Positions 1 through 9,055 of a stretch of DNA of 11,495 bases are shown here, one piece after another. The stretch is taken from assembly GCF_036263595.1 (NCBI RefSeq), contig NZ_DATAGQ010000181.1:1-11495 (forward strand), given 5' to 3'. A program made the translations under genes and the position numbers. The notes under the pieces were generated by a model. It had not been told where the DNA came from. It did no database searches and saw nothing but the letters and a program-made list of their open reading frames with translations. Each line of letters opens with the position of its first letter. Position 1 is the stretch's first letter. Source of the stretch: Geminicoccus sp036263595. GTDB taxonomy: Bacteria; Pseudomonadota; Alphaproteobacteria; Geminicoccales; Geminicoccaceae.

Positions 1-7
1 CACACGC

Positions 8-964
8 TTGAGCTCGCTCTTGGACTTCGAGAAGCCGATCGCCGAGCTGGAAGGCAAGGTGAAGGAGCTCCGCCACCTCGCCACCGGCTCCGACCTCGAC
101 CTGCAGGAGGAGATCGCGAAGCTGGAGAGCCGGGCGGCCAAGCTGCTCTCGCAGACCTATGCGAAGCTGACGCCCTGGCAGAAGACCCTAGTAGCGCGGC
201 ATCCCGACCGGCCGCACTTCAAGGACTATGTCGCCGGGCTGATCGAGGACTGGACCCCGCTGGCCGGCGACCGTGCCTTTTCCGACGACAACGCCATTCA
301 GGGCGGGCTGGGCCGGATCCGCGGCCGCTCCGTCGTGGTGATCGGCCACGAGAAGGGCCACGACACGGAAACGCGGGTGCGCCACAACTTCGGGATGGCC
401 CGGCCCGAAGGCTACCGCAAGGCGATGCGCCTCATGCGCCTGGCCGAGCAGTTCGGCCTGCCGGTGGTGACCCTGGTCGACACGCCGGGCGCCCATCCCG
501 GCGTCGATGCCGAGGAACGCGGCCAGGCCGAGGCCATTGCCCGCTCGATCGAGACCTGCCTCAGCCTGGAAGTGCCGCTGGTGTCGGTCGTGGTCGGCGA
601 AGGTGCCTCCGGCGGCGCCATCGCGATTGCCGTCGCCGATCGCATCCTGATGCTGGAGCATTCCATCTATCCGGTGATCAGCCCGGAGGGGTGCGCCGCG
701 ATCCTCTGGCGCGCCAACGACAAGGCACCGGAAGCGGCCGAAGCCTTGAAGCTCACGGCGCAGGACCTGCTCGCCATGGGCCTGATCGATGCCGTGGTGG
801 AGGAGCCGCTGGGCGGCGCGCATCGCGGCAGAGCCACCACGATCGGGCGGGTCGGGGACGCCATCGAAAAGCACCTGAGCGAGATCGAGGCGTTAGACCG
901 CGGCGACCTGCGCCGCAGTCGCCGCGAGAAATTCATCCGCATGGGGCAGCCGGTCGAGGTCTGA
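8..964 (+). CDS. accA: acetyl-CoA carboxylase carboxyltransferase subunit alpha
   Basis: AccA pairs with AccD to form the carboxyltransferase that moves CO2 from carboxybiotin on AccB to acetyl-CoA, giving malonyl-CoA, the first committed step of fatty acid synthesis in the cytoplasm. The 318 residues match the usual family length (about 320). The N-terminus has the family opening LDFEKPIAELE. The crotonase-fold core shows DTPGAHPG (residues 158-165) and the glycine-rich GEGASGGA (197-204), which supplies oxyanion-hole backbone amides in this family, followed by ISPEGCAAILW and the LKLTAQDLLAMGLID segment. The start is TTG at position 8. It fits the family N-terminus, but only 7 bases precede it, so no ribosome-binding site can be checked and a start further upstream is possible. 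The gene stands alone here, and its stop lies 10 bases from the stop of the convergent membrane-protein gene. Confidence 0.97.
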   Translation: MSSLLDFEKPIAELEGKVKELRHLATGSDLDLQEEIAKLESRAAKLLSQTYAKLTPWQKTLVARHPDRPHFKDYVAGLIEDWTPLAGDRAFSDDNAIQGGLGRIRGRSVVVIGHEKGHDTETRVRHNFGMARPEGYRKAMRLMRLAEQFGLPVVTLVDTPGAHPGVDAEERGQAEAIARSIETCLSLEVPLVSVVVGEGASGGAIAIAVADRILMLEHSIYPVISPEGCAAILWRANDKAPEAAEALKLTAQDLLAMGLIDAVVEEPLGGAHRGRATTIGRVGDAIEKHLSEIEALDRGDLRRSRREKFIRMGQPVEV

Positions 965-973
965 GGCCGACGC

Positions 974-1663
974 TCAAAGACCGCCTGCGCCCGGGCGCAG
1001 GTGGCGCCACGCTGCTGGCACCAGTGCCAGCAGGGACACGGCCAGCAGGGGCAGCAGGATGTCCGGCTCCGTCATGATCGACAGGTCCGGGCTTCCTCCC
1101 TCAGCGAACACCCGGGCAAGGCCCGACCCGATGCTGGCCAGCACGAAGGTCGCCGGTGCGATGCCAAGAGCGGTCGTGATCACGAAGGTCGAAAGCGGCA
1201 CCCGCAGCAGGGCCGGTACGATGTTGACCAGCCAGAACGGGAAGGCCGGGACCATGCGGAGCACCATCAGGTAGCTCCAGGCATCGTCCGCGAGCCCCTT
1301 CTCCAGCTTGTACAGCCGCGGCCCCGCCCACTGGTGCAATGGTCGCCCCAGGCTTGAGCGGGCCGCCAAAAAGGTGACCACGGCCCCGATCGTGGCCCCC
1401 ATGACTGACAGGACCCCGCCCCAGAAGGTCCCGAACGCAAAACCGCAGGCCAACGTCACCCAGAGCGCGATCGGCAGGAAACCGGCGACGACGACCGCAT
1501 AGACGAGCACCGCGACCAGGGGTGCTGCCAGCGGGTACGCCTCCACCATCCTCCCGAATTGCCGGTGGTAGCGCTCCAGAGTCTCGCCATCGAGATCGCC
1601 CAAAAAGGCGAAGCCGATCAGACCCACCAGCACGAGCAGGCCGAACGGCAGGATTCTCTTCAT
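974..1663 (-). CDS. TVP38/TMEM64 (VTT-domain) family membrane protein
   Basis: A 229-residue inner-membrane protein of the TVP38/TMEM64 family, related to the DedA superfamily. Roles in membrane homeostasis or lipid translocation are proposed for relatives; no substrate can be named here. Hydrophobic segments lie near residues 4-22, 46-68, 75-100, 158-183 and 201-218. The VTT core is recognisable: a glycine-rich helix (GTFWGGVLSVMGATIGA, 78-94) leading to FLAAR, then RMVPAFPFWLVNIVPALLR (136-154) with the family's R-x2-P-x-FP-x4-N pattern, then the helix TTALGIAPATFV (163-174). The start is ATG at 1663, with GGGAG about 7 bases upstream on the minus strand. It converges on accA and is divergent from the tRNA-editing gene across 89 bases that must hold both promoters. 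The C-terminal codons contain a GC-rich perfect palindrome (984-1001). Confidence 0.92.
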   Translation of the reverse strand: MKRILPFGLLVLVGLIGFAFLGDLDGETLERYHRQFGRMVEAYPLAAPLVAVLVYAVVVAGFLPIALWVTLACGFAFGTFWGGVLSVMGATIGAVVTFLAARSSLGRPLHQWAGPRLYKLEKGLADDAWSYLMVLRMVPAFPFWLVNIVPALLRVPLSTFVITTALGIAPATFVLASIGSGLARVFAEGGSPDLSIMTEPDILLPLLAVSLLALVPAAWRHLRPGAGGL

Positions 1664-1752
1664 GGAACTGCTCCCGGGCCGCCGCCCTTGTCACCGGCAT
1701 GGGCGGAAGCTAGTTCGCCCGGCAGTGAAAGCATCGCCGAGGCCGCCTGCCC

Positions 1753-2268
1753 ATGAACACCCGTGATCATCTGATGGGGCTGCTGGCCGAACTGGGCATC
1801 GTCACCGCGACGGAGGAGCATCCGCCGGTCTTCACGGTGGAAGAGGCCAAGGCTCATACTTCCCACCTGCCCGGCGGGCACTGCAAGAACCTGTTCCTGA
1901 AGGACAAGCGCGGTCAGCTCTATCTGCTGGTCTGCCTGGACGAGCAGCAGGTGCGGATCAACACGTTGCAGAAGAGGCTGGGTGCTGCCCGCCTCTCGTT
2001 CGGCAATCCCGAACTCCTCCTGGCCACGCTGGGCGTGACTCCGGGCTCGGTCACGCCGTTCGCCCTGATCAACGACGTCGAGCGCAAGGTCCAGCCGATC
2101 CTGGATTCGAAGATGCTCCGCCACGAGGTCCTGAACTACCATCCGCTCACCAACGATGCGACCGTGTCGATCCGCAGCGAAGACCTGCCGCGGCTCCTGA
2201 CCCATTGGGGGTATACGCCCATCATTCTCGACCTGGATGAGTTGGCCGCTGAAAACGAGGTGGAGTGA
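1753..2268 (+). CDS. proX: prolyl-tRNA editing protein (ProXp-ala / PrdX, YbaK-type deacylase)
   Basis: A 171-residue single-domain member of the YbaK/ProRS insertion-domain superfamily. The best-matching branch is ProXp-ala (also named PrdX), a stand-alone cytosolic enzyme that hydrolyses Ala-tRNA(Pro) mischarged by prolyl-tRNA synthetase. Alphaproteobacterial ProRS commonly lacks the internal editing domain, which makes such a trans-editing factor plausible. Visible family features are HPPVFTVEEA (23-32), GGHCKNLFLKDK (41-52) with the lysine equivalent to the catalytic one (Lys45), the strand YLLVCL, SFGNPELLLATLGVTPGSVTPFAL in the middle, and the late LNYHPLTNDATVSI segment. The start is ATG at 1753; GAGG at 1739-1742 is a rather distant ribosome-binding site. 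The assignment to ProXp-ala rather than YbaK (Cys-tRNA(Pro) editing) rests on the length and the HPLTNDATVSI ending. It probably stands apart from the gcv operon, which has its own leader. Confidence 0.9.
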   Translation: MNTRDHLMGLLAELGIVTATEEHPPVFTVEEAKAHTSHLPGGHCKNLFLKDKRGQLYLLVCLDEQQVRINTLQKRLGAARLSFGNPELLLATLGVTPGSVTPFALINDVERKVQPILDSKMLRHEVLNYHPLTNDATVSIRSEDLPRLLTHWGYTPIILDLDELAAENEVE

Positions 2269-2315
2269 CACGCACCCTCCAGGCTGCCAATTTTGACAGT
2301 TGGCCACTTGGGTAG

Positions 2316-2343
2316 TTGACCGGCCCCGCCACGCGCCTACCCT
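2316..2343 (+). promoter_or_regulatory. candidate promoter of the gcv operon
   Basis: TTGACC (2316-2321) and TACCCT (2338-2343), separated by 16 bases, form a plausible housekeeping -35/-10 pair. They would start transcription near 2350, just ahead of the first riboswitch helix at 2363. The -10 match is weak. A separate TTGACA at 2293-2298 has no reasonable -10 partner at 16-18 bases. This is inference from sequence and position. Confidence 0.4.
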
Positions 2344-2362
2344 AGCCGCACGCCAATTGGTG

Positions 2363-2440
2363 TCTGCGGGAGAGACCGCGCGCGAGCGCGGCGCCGAAGG
2401 AGCAACCGCCCCGGAAACTCTCAGGCAGAAGGACCGCAGA
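2363..2440 (+). promoter_or_regulatory. glycine riboswitch, aptamer 1
   Basis: First aptamer of a tandem glycine riboswitch. P1 pairs TCTGCGG (2363-2369) with CCGCAGA (2434-2440). The conserved core elements are GGGAGAG near 2368-2374, CCGAAGGAGCAA (2394-2405), and CTCTCAGGCAGAAGGAC (2418-2434), which match the gcvT-element consensus closely. Its position directly upstream of gcvT is the classical location. Glycine binding would switch on the downstream glycine cleavage genes. Bases 2357-2362 just upstream can pair with the inter-aptamer linker (2444-2449), as expected for the leader-linker P0/kink-turn of tandem glycine riboswitches. Confidence 0.95.
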
Positions 2441-2451
2441 GGACACTGGCG

Positions 2452-2551
2452 CTCTGGAGAGAGGCCGCGTCGTGCGGTCCACCGAAGGGGAGCGAAGCTG
2501 TCGGAAGATCCTTCCGGCAACTCCGTGTAAGCTCTCAGGTACGGGACAGAG
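2452..2551 (+). promoter_or_regulatory. glycine riboswitch, aptamer 2
   Basis: Second aptamer, 11 bases after the first. P1 pairs CTCTG (2452-2456) with CAGAG (2547-2551). The core repeats the family elements: GGAGAGAG (2457-2464), CCGAAGGGGAGCGAA (2482-2496) and CTCTCAGGTACGGGACAGAG (2532-2551). A well-formed internal hairpin, CGGAAG-ATC-CTTCCG (2502-2516), corresponds to the variable P3 arm. Two stacked aptamers allow dimer contacts between them, as in other tandem glycine riboswitches. Confidence 0.94.
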
Positions 2552-2564
2552 GGGGCGTTGCCGA

Positions 2565-2600
2565 TCCGGGAGACCGGGCGGCGTCGCATCTCCCGGAGGT
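2565..2600 (+). promoter_or_regulatory. riboswitch expression platform: hairpin over the gcvT ribosome-binding site
   Basis: TCCGGGAGA (2565-2573) is perfectly complementary to TCTCCCGGA (2589-2597), a 9-bp stem with a 15-base loop. Its 3' arm covers the first bases of the Shine-Dalgarno GGAGGT (2595-2600) that precedes the TTG start of gcvT at 2605. No U-run follows the stem, so translational control (masking and unmasking of the ribosome-binding site) is more likely than transcription termination. The structure is seen in sequence; its link to glycine binding is inferred. Confidence 0.6.
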
Positions 2601-2604
2601 CCTG

Positions 2605-3717
2605 TTGACCGATCACCTCAAGACCACGCCGCTGAACGGCCTGCACCGAGAGCTCGGTGCGCGCATGGTGCCGTTCGCCGGCTGGGACATGCCCGTCCAG
2701 TATCCGACAGGCATTCTCACCGAGCACCTGCACACGCGCTTGGCCGCCGGCCTGTTCGATGTTTCTCACATGGGCCAGTTGGTCATCACCGGCCCCGATC
2801 CGGCTGCGGCGATCGAGCGGCTGGTTCCGGCCGACATCGTGGGGCTGGGCGAGGGCAAGGCCCGCTACACCACGCTCACGGCCGAGGATGGCGGCATCCT
2901 GGATGACCTGATCATCACCAAGGACGCGCCGGACCGGCTGTTCGTCGTGGTGAACGCAGGTGGTGCGGAAACCGACCTCGCTCATCTAAAGACCCATCTC
3001 GAACCGGAGCACCAGGTCGTCCATCTGGCCGATCAGGCGCTCTTCGCCCTGCAGGGCCCGAAGGCGGTGGAATGCGTGGCGCGTCTGGCGCCCGAGGTAA
3101 GCTCGCTCGGGTTCATGGAGAGCCTCGTCACCAAGGTGCAGGGCCTGGGCATGCGGATCTCGCGGCTGGGCTATACTGGCGAGGATGGGGTCGAGATCAG
3201 TCTGCCGCCCGACTATGCGGTCAAGGTGGCACGCACCTTGCTGGCGATGGAGGAGGTGAAGCCGATCGGCCTGGGAGCGCGCGATTCGCTTCGGCTGGAG
3301 GCGGGCCTGTGCCTGTACGGGCATGACATCGACACCACCACCTCGCCGGTCGAGGCGAACTTGGCCTGGACGATCGGCAAGCGGCGCCGCGAAGGTGGCG
3401 GCTTCCCGGGTGCGGCGCGGATCCTGCGCGAGCTGGCGCAAGGCCCGCAGCGACGTCTGGTCGGCATCAAGCCGGAAGGTCGGGCACCCGCCCGCGAGGG
3501 AACCGAGATCGTCGCCGCGGATGGAACGCCCATCGGCAAGATCACGTCTGGCGGATTCGGCCCGAGTGTCGGTGCGCCCGTGGCCATGGGTTACGTCGCC
3601 AGTCCGCATGCCGCTGCCGGCACACCCATCCAGCTTCTGGTCCGCGGTAAGCCGCTCGCGGCCACCGTCGTCAAGCTACCCTTCACGCCACATCGCTATG
3701 CCCGCCGAGGAGCCTGA
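2605..3717 (+). CDS. gcvT: glycine cleavage system T protein (aminomethyltransferase)
   Basis: GcvT takes the aminomethyl group from lipoylated GcvH and, with tetrahydrofolate, releases ammonia and forms 5,10-methylene-THF. The 370 residues match the family length. Visible landmarks are the N-terminal LHRELGARMVPFAGWDMPVQY (starting at residue 13), FDVSHMGQL (51-59), the GGILDDLI segment with the conserved aspartate pair at 100-101, LGYTGEDGVEI, GARDSLRLEAGLCLYGHD, and the C-terminal barrel ending KLPFTPHRY. The start is TTG at 2605, chosen because GGAGGT (2595-2600) lies 4 bases upstream and the N-terminus fits the family. An unusual start codon under a riboswitch may limit basal translation. 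It is the first gene of gcvT-gcvH-gcvP, with gcvH starting 5 bases after its stop. Confidence 0.96.
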   Translation: MTDHLKTTPLNGLHRELGARMVPFAGWDMPVQYPTGILTEHLHTRLAAGLFDVSHMGQLVITGPDPAAAIERLVPADIVGLGEGKARYTTLTAEDGGILDDLIITKDAPDRLFVVVNAGGAETDLAHLKTHLEPEHQVVHLADQALFALQGPKAVECVARLAPEVSSLGFMESLVTKVQGLGMRISRLGYTGEDGVEISLPPDYAVKVARTLLAMEEVKPIGLGARDSLRLEAGLCLYGHDIDTTTSPVEANLAWTIGKRRREGGGFPGAARILRELAQGPQRRLVGIKPEGRAPAREGTEIVAADGTPIGKITSGGFGPSVGAPVAMGYVASPHAAAGTPIQLLVRGKPLAATVVKLPFTPHRYARRGA

Positions 3718-3722
3718 TCAGC

Positions 3723-4097
3723 ATGACCACGCGCTATACCAAGGATCATGAGTGGGTCCGGGTGGAGGGCGACGTCGCCACCACCGGCATCACCGACCAT
3801 GCCCAGGAGCAGCTGGGCGATGTCGTGTTCGTGGAACTGCCGGAGGTCGGCAGGATCGTCGAGAAGGGCGGCGACATGGCCGTCGTCGAAAGCGTCAAGG
3901 CCGCCTCGGAAGTCTATGCCCCGATCTCGGGAAAGGTCGTCGCGATCAACGACGCGATCGTCGCCGAACCGGGCCAGGTCAATCTTGGCGCCGAAGGAGA
4001 CGCCTGGTTCTGCAGGATCGAGGCGTCGAACCTCTCGGAGATCGAGGAGCTGATGACCCGCGAAGCCTATGACGACTTCCTGAAGACGCTGGACTGA
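3723..4097 (+). CDS. gcvH: glycine cleavage system H protein (lipoyl carrier)
   Basis: GcvH is the small lipoyl-domain shuttle that carries the aminomethyl group from GcvP to GcvT and then passes electrons to dihydrolipoamide dehydrogenase (L protein, not in this window). At 124 residues it has standard length. The start YTKDHEWVRVEGD and the middle GDVVFVELPEVG are typical, and the lipoylated residue is Lys59 in VVESVKAASEVYAPISG. The C-terminal LMTREAYDDFL is also canonical. The ATG at 3723 has GAGGAG (3707-3712) as ribosome-binding site, overlapping the end of gcvT, so translation is probably coupled. The P-protein gene begins about 10 bases after its stop. Confidence 0.97.
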   Translation: MTTRYTKDHEWVRVEGDVATTGITDHAQEQLGDVVFVELPEVGRIVEKGGDMAVVESVKAASEVYAPISGKVVAINDAIVAEPGQVNLGAEGDAWFCRIEASNLSEIEELMTREAYDDFLKTLD

Positions 4098-4107
4098 GGT
4101 GGCTCGC

Positions 4108-7008
<2,901 letters not shown>

Positions 7009-7024
7009 AACCGGCAAGATCCAT

Positions 7025-7055
7025 CAGGTACCCGGCAGATCCTGCCGGGCACCTG
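7025..7055 (+). terminator. GC-rich hairpin after gcvP, probable operon end
   Basis: CAGGTACCCGGCAG (7025-7038) and CTGCCGGGCACCTG (7042-7055) form a 14-bp stem with one mismatch and a 3-base loop, beginning 17 bases after the gcvP stop. No T-run follows, so it is not a textbook intrinsic terminator. It may act with Rho or protect the 3' end of the gcv mRNA. Confidence 0.5.
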
Positions 7056-7121
7056 CGCAAGAATATCGCGGCTCGCTGATTTCTTTCCACATTACTGGGC
7101 TCTGCCCTGCTTAAGAAATTC

Positions 7122-7138
7122 TTGGCGCGGCCTTTGCT
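7122..7138 (+). promoter_or_regulatory. sigma-54 (RpoN) -24/-12 promoter of flgI
   Basis: TTGGCGCGGCCTTTGCT carries the invariant GG (7124-7125) and GC (7136-7137) with exactly 10 bases between them, and matches TGGCAC-N5-TTGCT except at one base. It lies 32 bases before a flgI-like start codon, in keeping with RpoN/FlbD-type control of middle flagellar genes in many alphaproteobacteria. It would need an enhancer-binding protein; no clear upstream binding site is seen. Because flgI is broken, the promoter now reads into the accessory DNA. Confidence 0.8.
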
Positions 7139-7170
7139 AATCCGTTCCTCGGAAACTGACCCGAGGATCG

Positions 7171-7308
7171 ATGAACGTGATTTCCCGTGGCCTTGTCCTG
7201 CTCGTCTGCCTGACGGTCGGCCTGCTGGCGATGTTCGTCCAGCCTCCCGCCGCCATGGCCGTGTCGGCCCGCATCAAGGATGTGGCCTCCTTCTATTTCG
7301 TCTGTTAA
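7171..7308 (+). pseudogene. flgI: truncated flgI: 5' fragment of flagellar P-ring protein gene
   Basis: The frame from ATG 7171 encodes a 45-residue product: a hydrophobic signal peptide (residues about 6-30, ending PPAAMA) followed by SARIKDVASF. ARIKD(I/V)A right after signal cleavage is the hallmark start of mature FlgI, the periplasmic P-ring subunit around the flagellar rod (about 370 residues normally). In intact proteins this is followed by a VRxNQLVGYGLVVGL-like run. Here the sequence instead reads YFVC and stops at 7306-7308, and no later FlgI segment is found in any frame. The break is near 7293. GAGGA (7163-7167) is a good ribosome-binding site and a sigma-54 element lies upstream, so this was a working gene start. 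The most likely cause is insertion of, or recombination with, the accessory DNA to the right. A functional short gene is unlikely. Confidence 0.8.
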
Positions 7309-7697
7309 CCTGCTGTTTTTGCTGCCTTGATAGCCTGAACCAATCTTATGGTCCCTATTCTGGCCCCTACTGCTGATCATGAAGCTGGGTCAGCTACCTT
7401 AGTTGAACAGATCCTGAGCTACTCTTTGTCCGGTCTACCTCCGCGTGCGGATCTCTGCCGATCCTCCATCTCGTGCCGGCAAGTCTGGTCCGAGGTCAAG
7501 GTAACCTTCCGGCTCCGGTCCTCCACGCAAAGAGCCGAGCAGGGCGTGCGCCCGGCATCGACGTAACGATGGCACCACGGGCACTTCATCGAAGGCTGGT
7601 CAGGCTGCATAGGACAGTGTTGTCTGCTGGCTTGGGAAACAACGCAGGTCGTAGATCCGACAGCTCAACGAATGACGGGTTCCACGGGCCATACCAG
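7309..7697. other. 389-base segment at the element edge without a confident gene
   Basis: Between the flgI fragment stop and the end of the DUF1376 gene there is no gene I can support well. It looks less GC-rich than the flanks, especially 7300-7420. It contains a small dyad AGCTG-GGT-CAGCT (7383-7395) and a possible short leftward cysteine-rich frame (listed separately). No tRNA, integrase remnant or clear terminator was seen. It may carry the attachment end of the element or decayed sequence. Confidence 0.5.
7419..7610 (-). CDS. possible small cysteine-rich (zinc-ribbon-like) protein
   Basis: A 63-residue leftward frame, on the same strand as the operon and 87 bases beyond the DUF1376 gene. 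Near its start it has CPWCHRYVDAGRTPCSALC, a CxxC followed 10 residues later by a CxxxC, then a later TCRH. This spacing resembles the short metal-binding pattern (CPWC...CS-x2-C) of small phage-encoded zinc-ribbon proteins. Against it: neither the ATG at 7610 nor the in-frame ATG at 7589 has a convincing ribosome-binding site, and the C-terminal third is low in complexity and rich in Arg. It could be a decayed gene or chance. The function is unknown. Confidence 0.3.
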   Translation of the reverse strand: MQPDQPSMKCPWCHRYVDAGRTPCSALCVEDRSRKVTLTSDQTCRHEMEDRQRSARGGRPDKE

Positions 7698-8621
7698 TCA
7701 GGCTGCTCCTGCCGGCTGTCCGGTCCATGCCACCCGCTCCACCGTCAGGAACAGGTCGCGGGTATCCCGCCCGCTGGCAAGGCGCTGTGCCATGCTGACG
7801 AGCTCGTTGCGCCCTAGCCGTTCCAGCAGCGCCTCGTACCTTGCCCGGCTCTGTGTCGCCAGGAGGCTGCCAGCGCTGAGCCGCGCCAGCTCGATTGGCT
7901 CGGCGGGTGCCGCAGGCGCAGCCTGCTGCCCCTGATCCTCCCACCGCCGCTGCTCCAGCCAGTTCGCCGGGTGCGGGATGTAGCGCTCGTGGATGCCGTC
8001 GGCGCGCCACTTGGCTGCCGCTGCTGCCAGCGCTGAGGCCAGCTGCTCCGCCGTCGCCTCCTGCCGAGCCTGCCGATACGCCTCCGCCGCTTTCTGCCTC
8101 CCCACCTTCCGCGGATTGGCCTGCCACCAAGTCTCAAACTCAGCGTCCAGATCACCCACACCATCCTCCCCCGGCAGGGGGACAAGAGGGGGTGTTTGTT
8201 TGGTTTTGGTCTTTGGTTTTGGATAGGGGGCAGGTTGCTGCCCGTTTGCTCCCTCATTTGCTGGAGCAGCTTCCTGGTCAGCCAATGGCTTAAGCTCGCG
8301 GCCCTGCCGACCAGCCTCGGCACGCTTCTTCGAGATCGCTCCGAGCTTCTCGCGAACAGATTGCTGCTTCTTCTGCGTCCAGGCGCCATCGTGGATCCGC
8401 CAGAACGGCAGCATCACCGGCTTGATCCGCTTCAGCCAGCGGTCCAGCGAGACCTTCGCCACCCTTGCCAGGAAGGCGTCGTCATCCCGCAAGGAGCAGC
8501 CAGGCGAGCGCCAGGCGGCGAACAGGAGCAGGAGGTAGGCGCCGTGCTCCTCGGTAGTCAGGTGGGTCGTGTCGGCGAGGTAGGCGTCGGTGTAGAACGG
8601 CATCGCCGGGAAATCGGCCAT
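7698..8621 (-). CDS. DUF1376 domain protein, phage-replication-like
   Basis: A 307-residue protein, last in the leftward operon. Residues 1 to about 95 form a DUF1376 (YdaU-type) domain: FPAMPFYTDAYLADTTHLTTEEHGAYLLLL, then a cold spot of helix-forming residues and WLKRIKPVMLPFWRIHDGAW. A Pro/Lys/Thr-rich linker follows (about 115-155, including PYPKPKTKTKQTPP). The second half has FETWWQANPRKVGRQKAAEAYRQA (starting at 162) and RYIPHPANWLEQRRWED (213-229), a pairing seen at the C-terminus of phage replication proteins of the O/helicase-loader type. A role in replicating the element's DNA is therefore likely but not proven. I start it at ATG 8621 because the DUF1376 N-terminus begins there and GGAGA lies 7 bases upstream; the frame could be extended to a TTG at 8672. 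It is separated from the next gene upstream by 161 bases, so it may have its own promoter. Confidence 0.85.
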   Translation of the reverse strand: MADFPAMPFYTDAYLADTTHLTTEEHGAYLLLLFAAWRSPGCSLRDDDAFLARVAKVSLDRWLKRIKPVMLPFWRIHDGAWTQKKQQSVREKLGAISKKRAEAGRQGRELKPLADQEAAPANEGANGQQPAPYPKPKTKTKQTPPLVPLPGEDGVGDLDAEFETWWQANPRKVGRQKAAEAYRQARQEATAEQLASALAAAAAKWRADGIHERYIPHPANWLEQRRWEDQGQQAAPAAPAEPIELARLSAGSLLATQSRARYEALLERLGRNELVSMAQRLASGRDTRDLFLTVERVAWTGQPAGAA

Positions 8622-8782
8622 GGGATGTCTCCATGCGCCACCGGTCGCCGGCTGCATCGGCAGCGGCGTCAACCGGGCGCGGATGTAGGGGGAGATGCCG
8701 CCCCGGCCCAGGAGCCAGGGCGGCTGGTGGTCAGGCTGGTGTCAGATGGTCCGGACCGGTGTGCGCGAGGATGCAGGTGGAC

Positions 8783-9055
8783 CTAATCAAGGGTCGTCTC
8801 CTCATCCGATGCTCCGAGCGCTTCCTTGACCTGACCCAGCCCGTAGACAGCTTCCTCCGACAAGGCCCAAGCCGCCTCCAGCTTGGTGAGGTCGGCACTC
8901 GGGCGGCCACGCAACGGCAGCACCAGGCCACCCAGCAGGAGCTTCAGTTGCACGGCCCGGCGCCACGCCTCGTCCAGGTTGTCGACGAGCTGGAGCCGGT
9001 CGACTTTGGCCAGGTCCGGCAGGCGGTCGGAAGCCGACTGGTTGGTCCTGGTCAT
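8783..9055 (-). CDS. hypothetical protein, 90 residues, coupled operon gene 4
   Basis: Not recognised. The protein is 90 residues, predicted soluble and helical, with an amphipathic leucine-rich middle (DRLQLVDNLDEAWRRAVQLK, starting at residue 19) and an acidic end (GASDEETTLD). The start ATG at 9055 was preferred over longer in-frame starts because it overlaps the stop of the preceding gene as ATGA (9052-9055) and is preceded by GGGAGG on the minus strand. Its first codons (MTRT) repeat those of the upstream 157-residue gene at the nucleotide level. It probably serves the same element function as its three coupled neighbours. No catalytic motif is visible. Confidence 0.75.
   Translation of the reverse strand: MTRTNQSASDRLPDLAKVDRLQLVDNLDEAWRRAVQLKLLLGGLVLPLRGRPSADLTKLEAAWALSEEAVYGLGQVKEALGASDEETTLD

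Noticed and set aside
188..942. Several antisense frames within accA
   Set aside because: accA is certain; the antisense products are low-complexity shadows.
984..1001. Perfect palindrome CCTGCGCCCGGGCGCAGG as a terminator of accA
   Set aside because: It lies within the last codons of the convergent membrane-protein gene and has no T-run; it may help termination but I cannot separate this from codon composition.
1660..2985. A 441-codon antisense frame across the tRNA-editing gene, the riboswitch and the start of gcvT
   Set aside because: It spans two well-supported features and an RNA element on the other strand and has no family features.
7348..7566. A 72-codon rightward frame in the boundary segment
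   Set aside because: No ribosome-binding site, no recognisable motif, and composition like non-coding sequence.
7293..7697. Attachment site or tRNA target at the junction
   Set aside because: No tRNA gene and no clear direct repeat elsewhere in the window. A weak resemblance between 7360-7371 and 11057-11069 (TACTG followed by CTGATCA) is too short to count.
8180..8232. G/T-rich low-complexity run as a DNA repeat or structural element
   Set aside because: It is explained by the Pro/Lys/Thr linker of the DUF1376 protein read on the minus strand.
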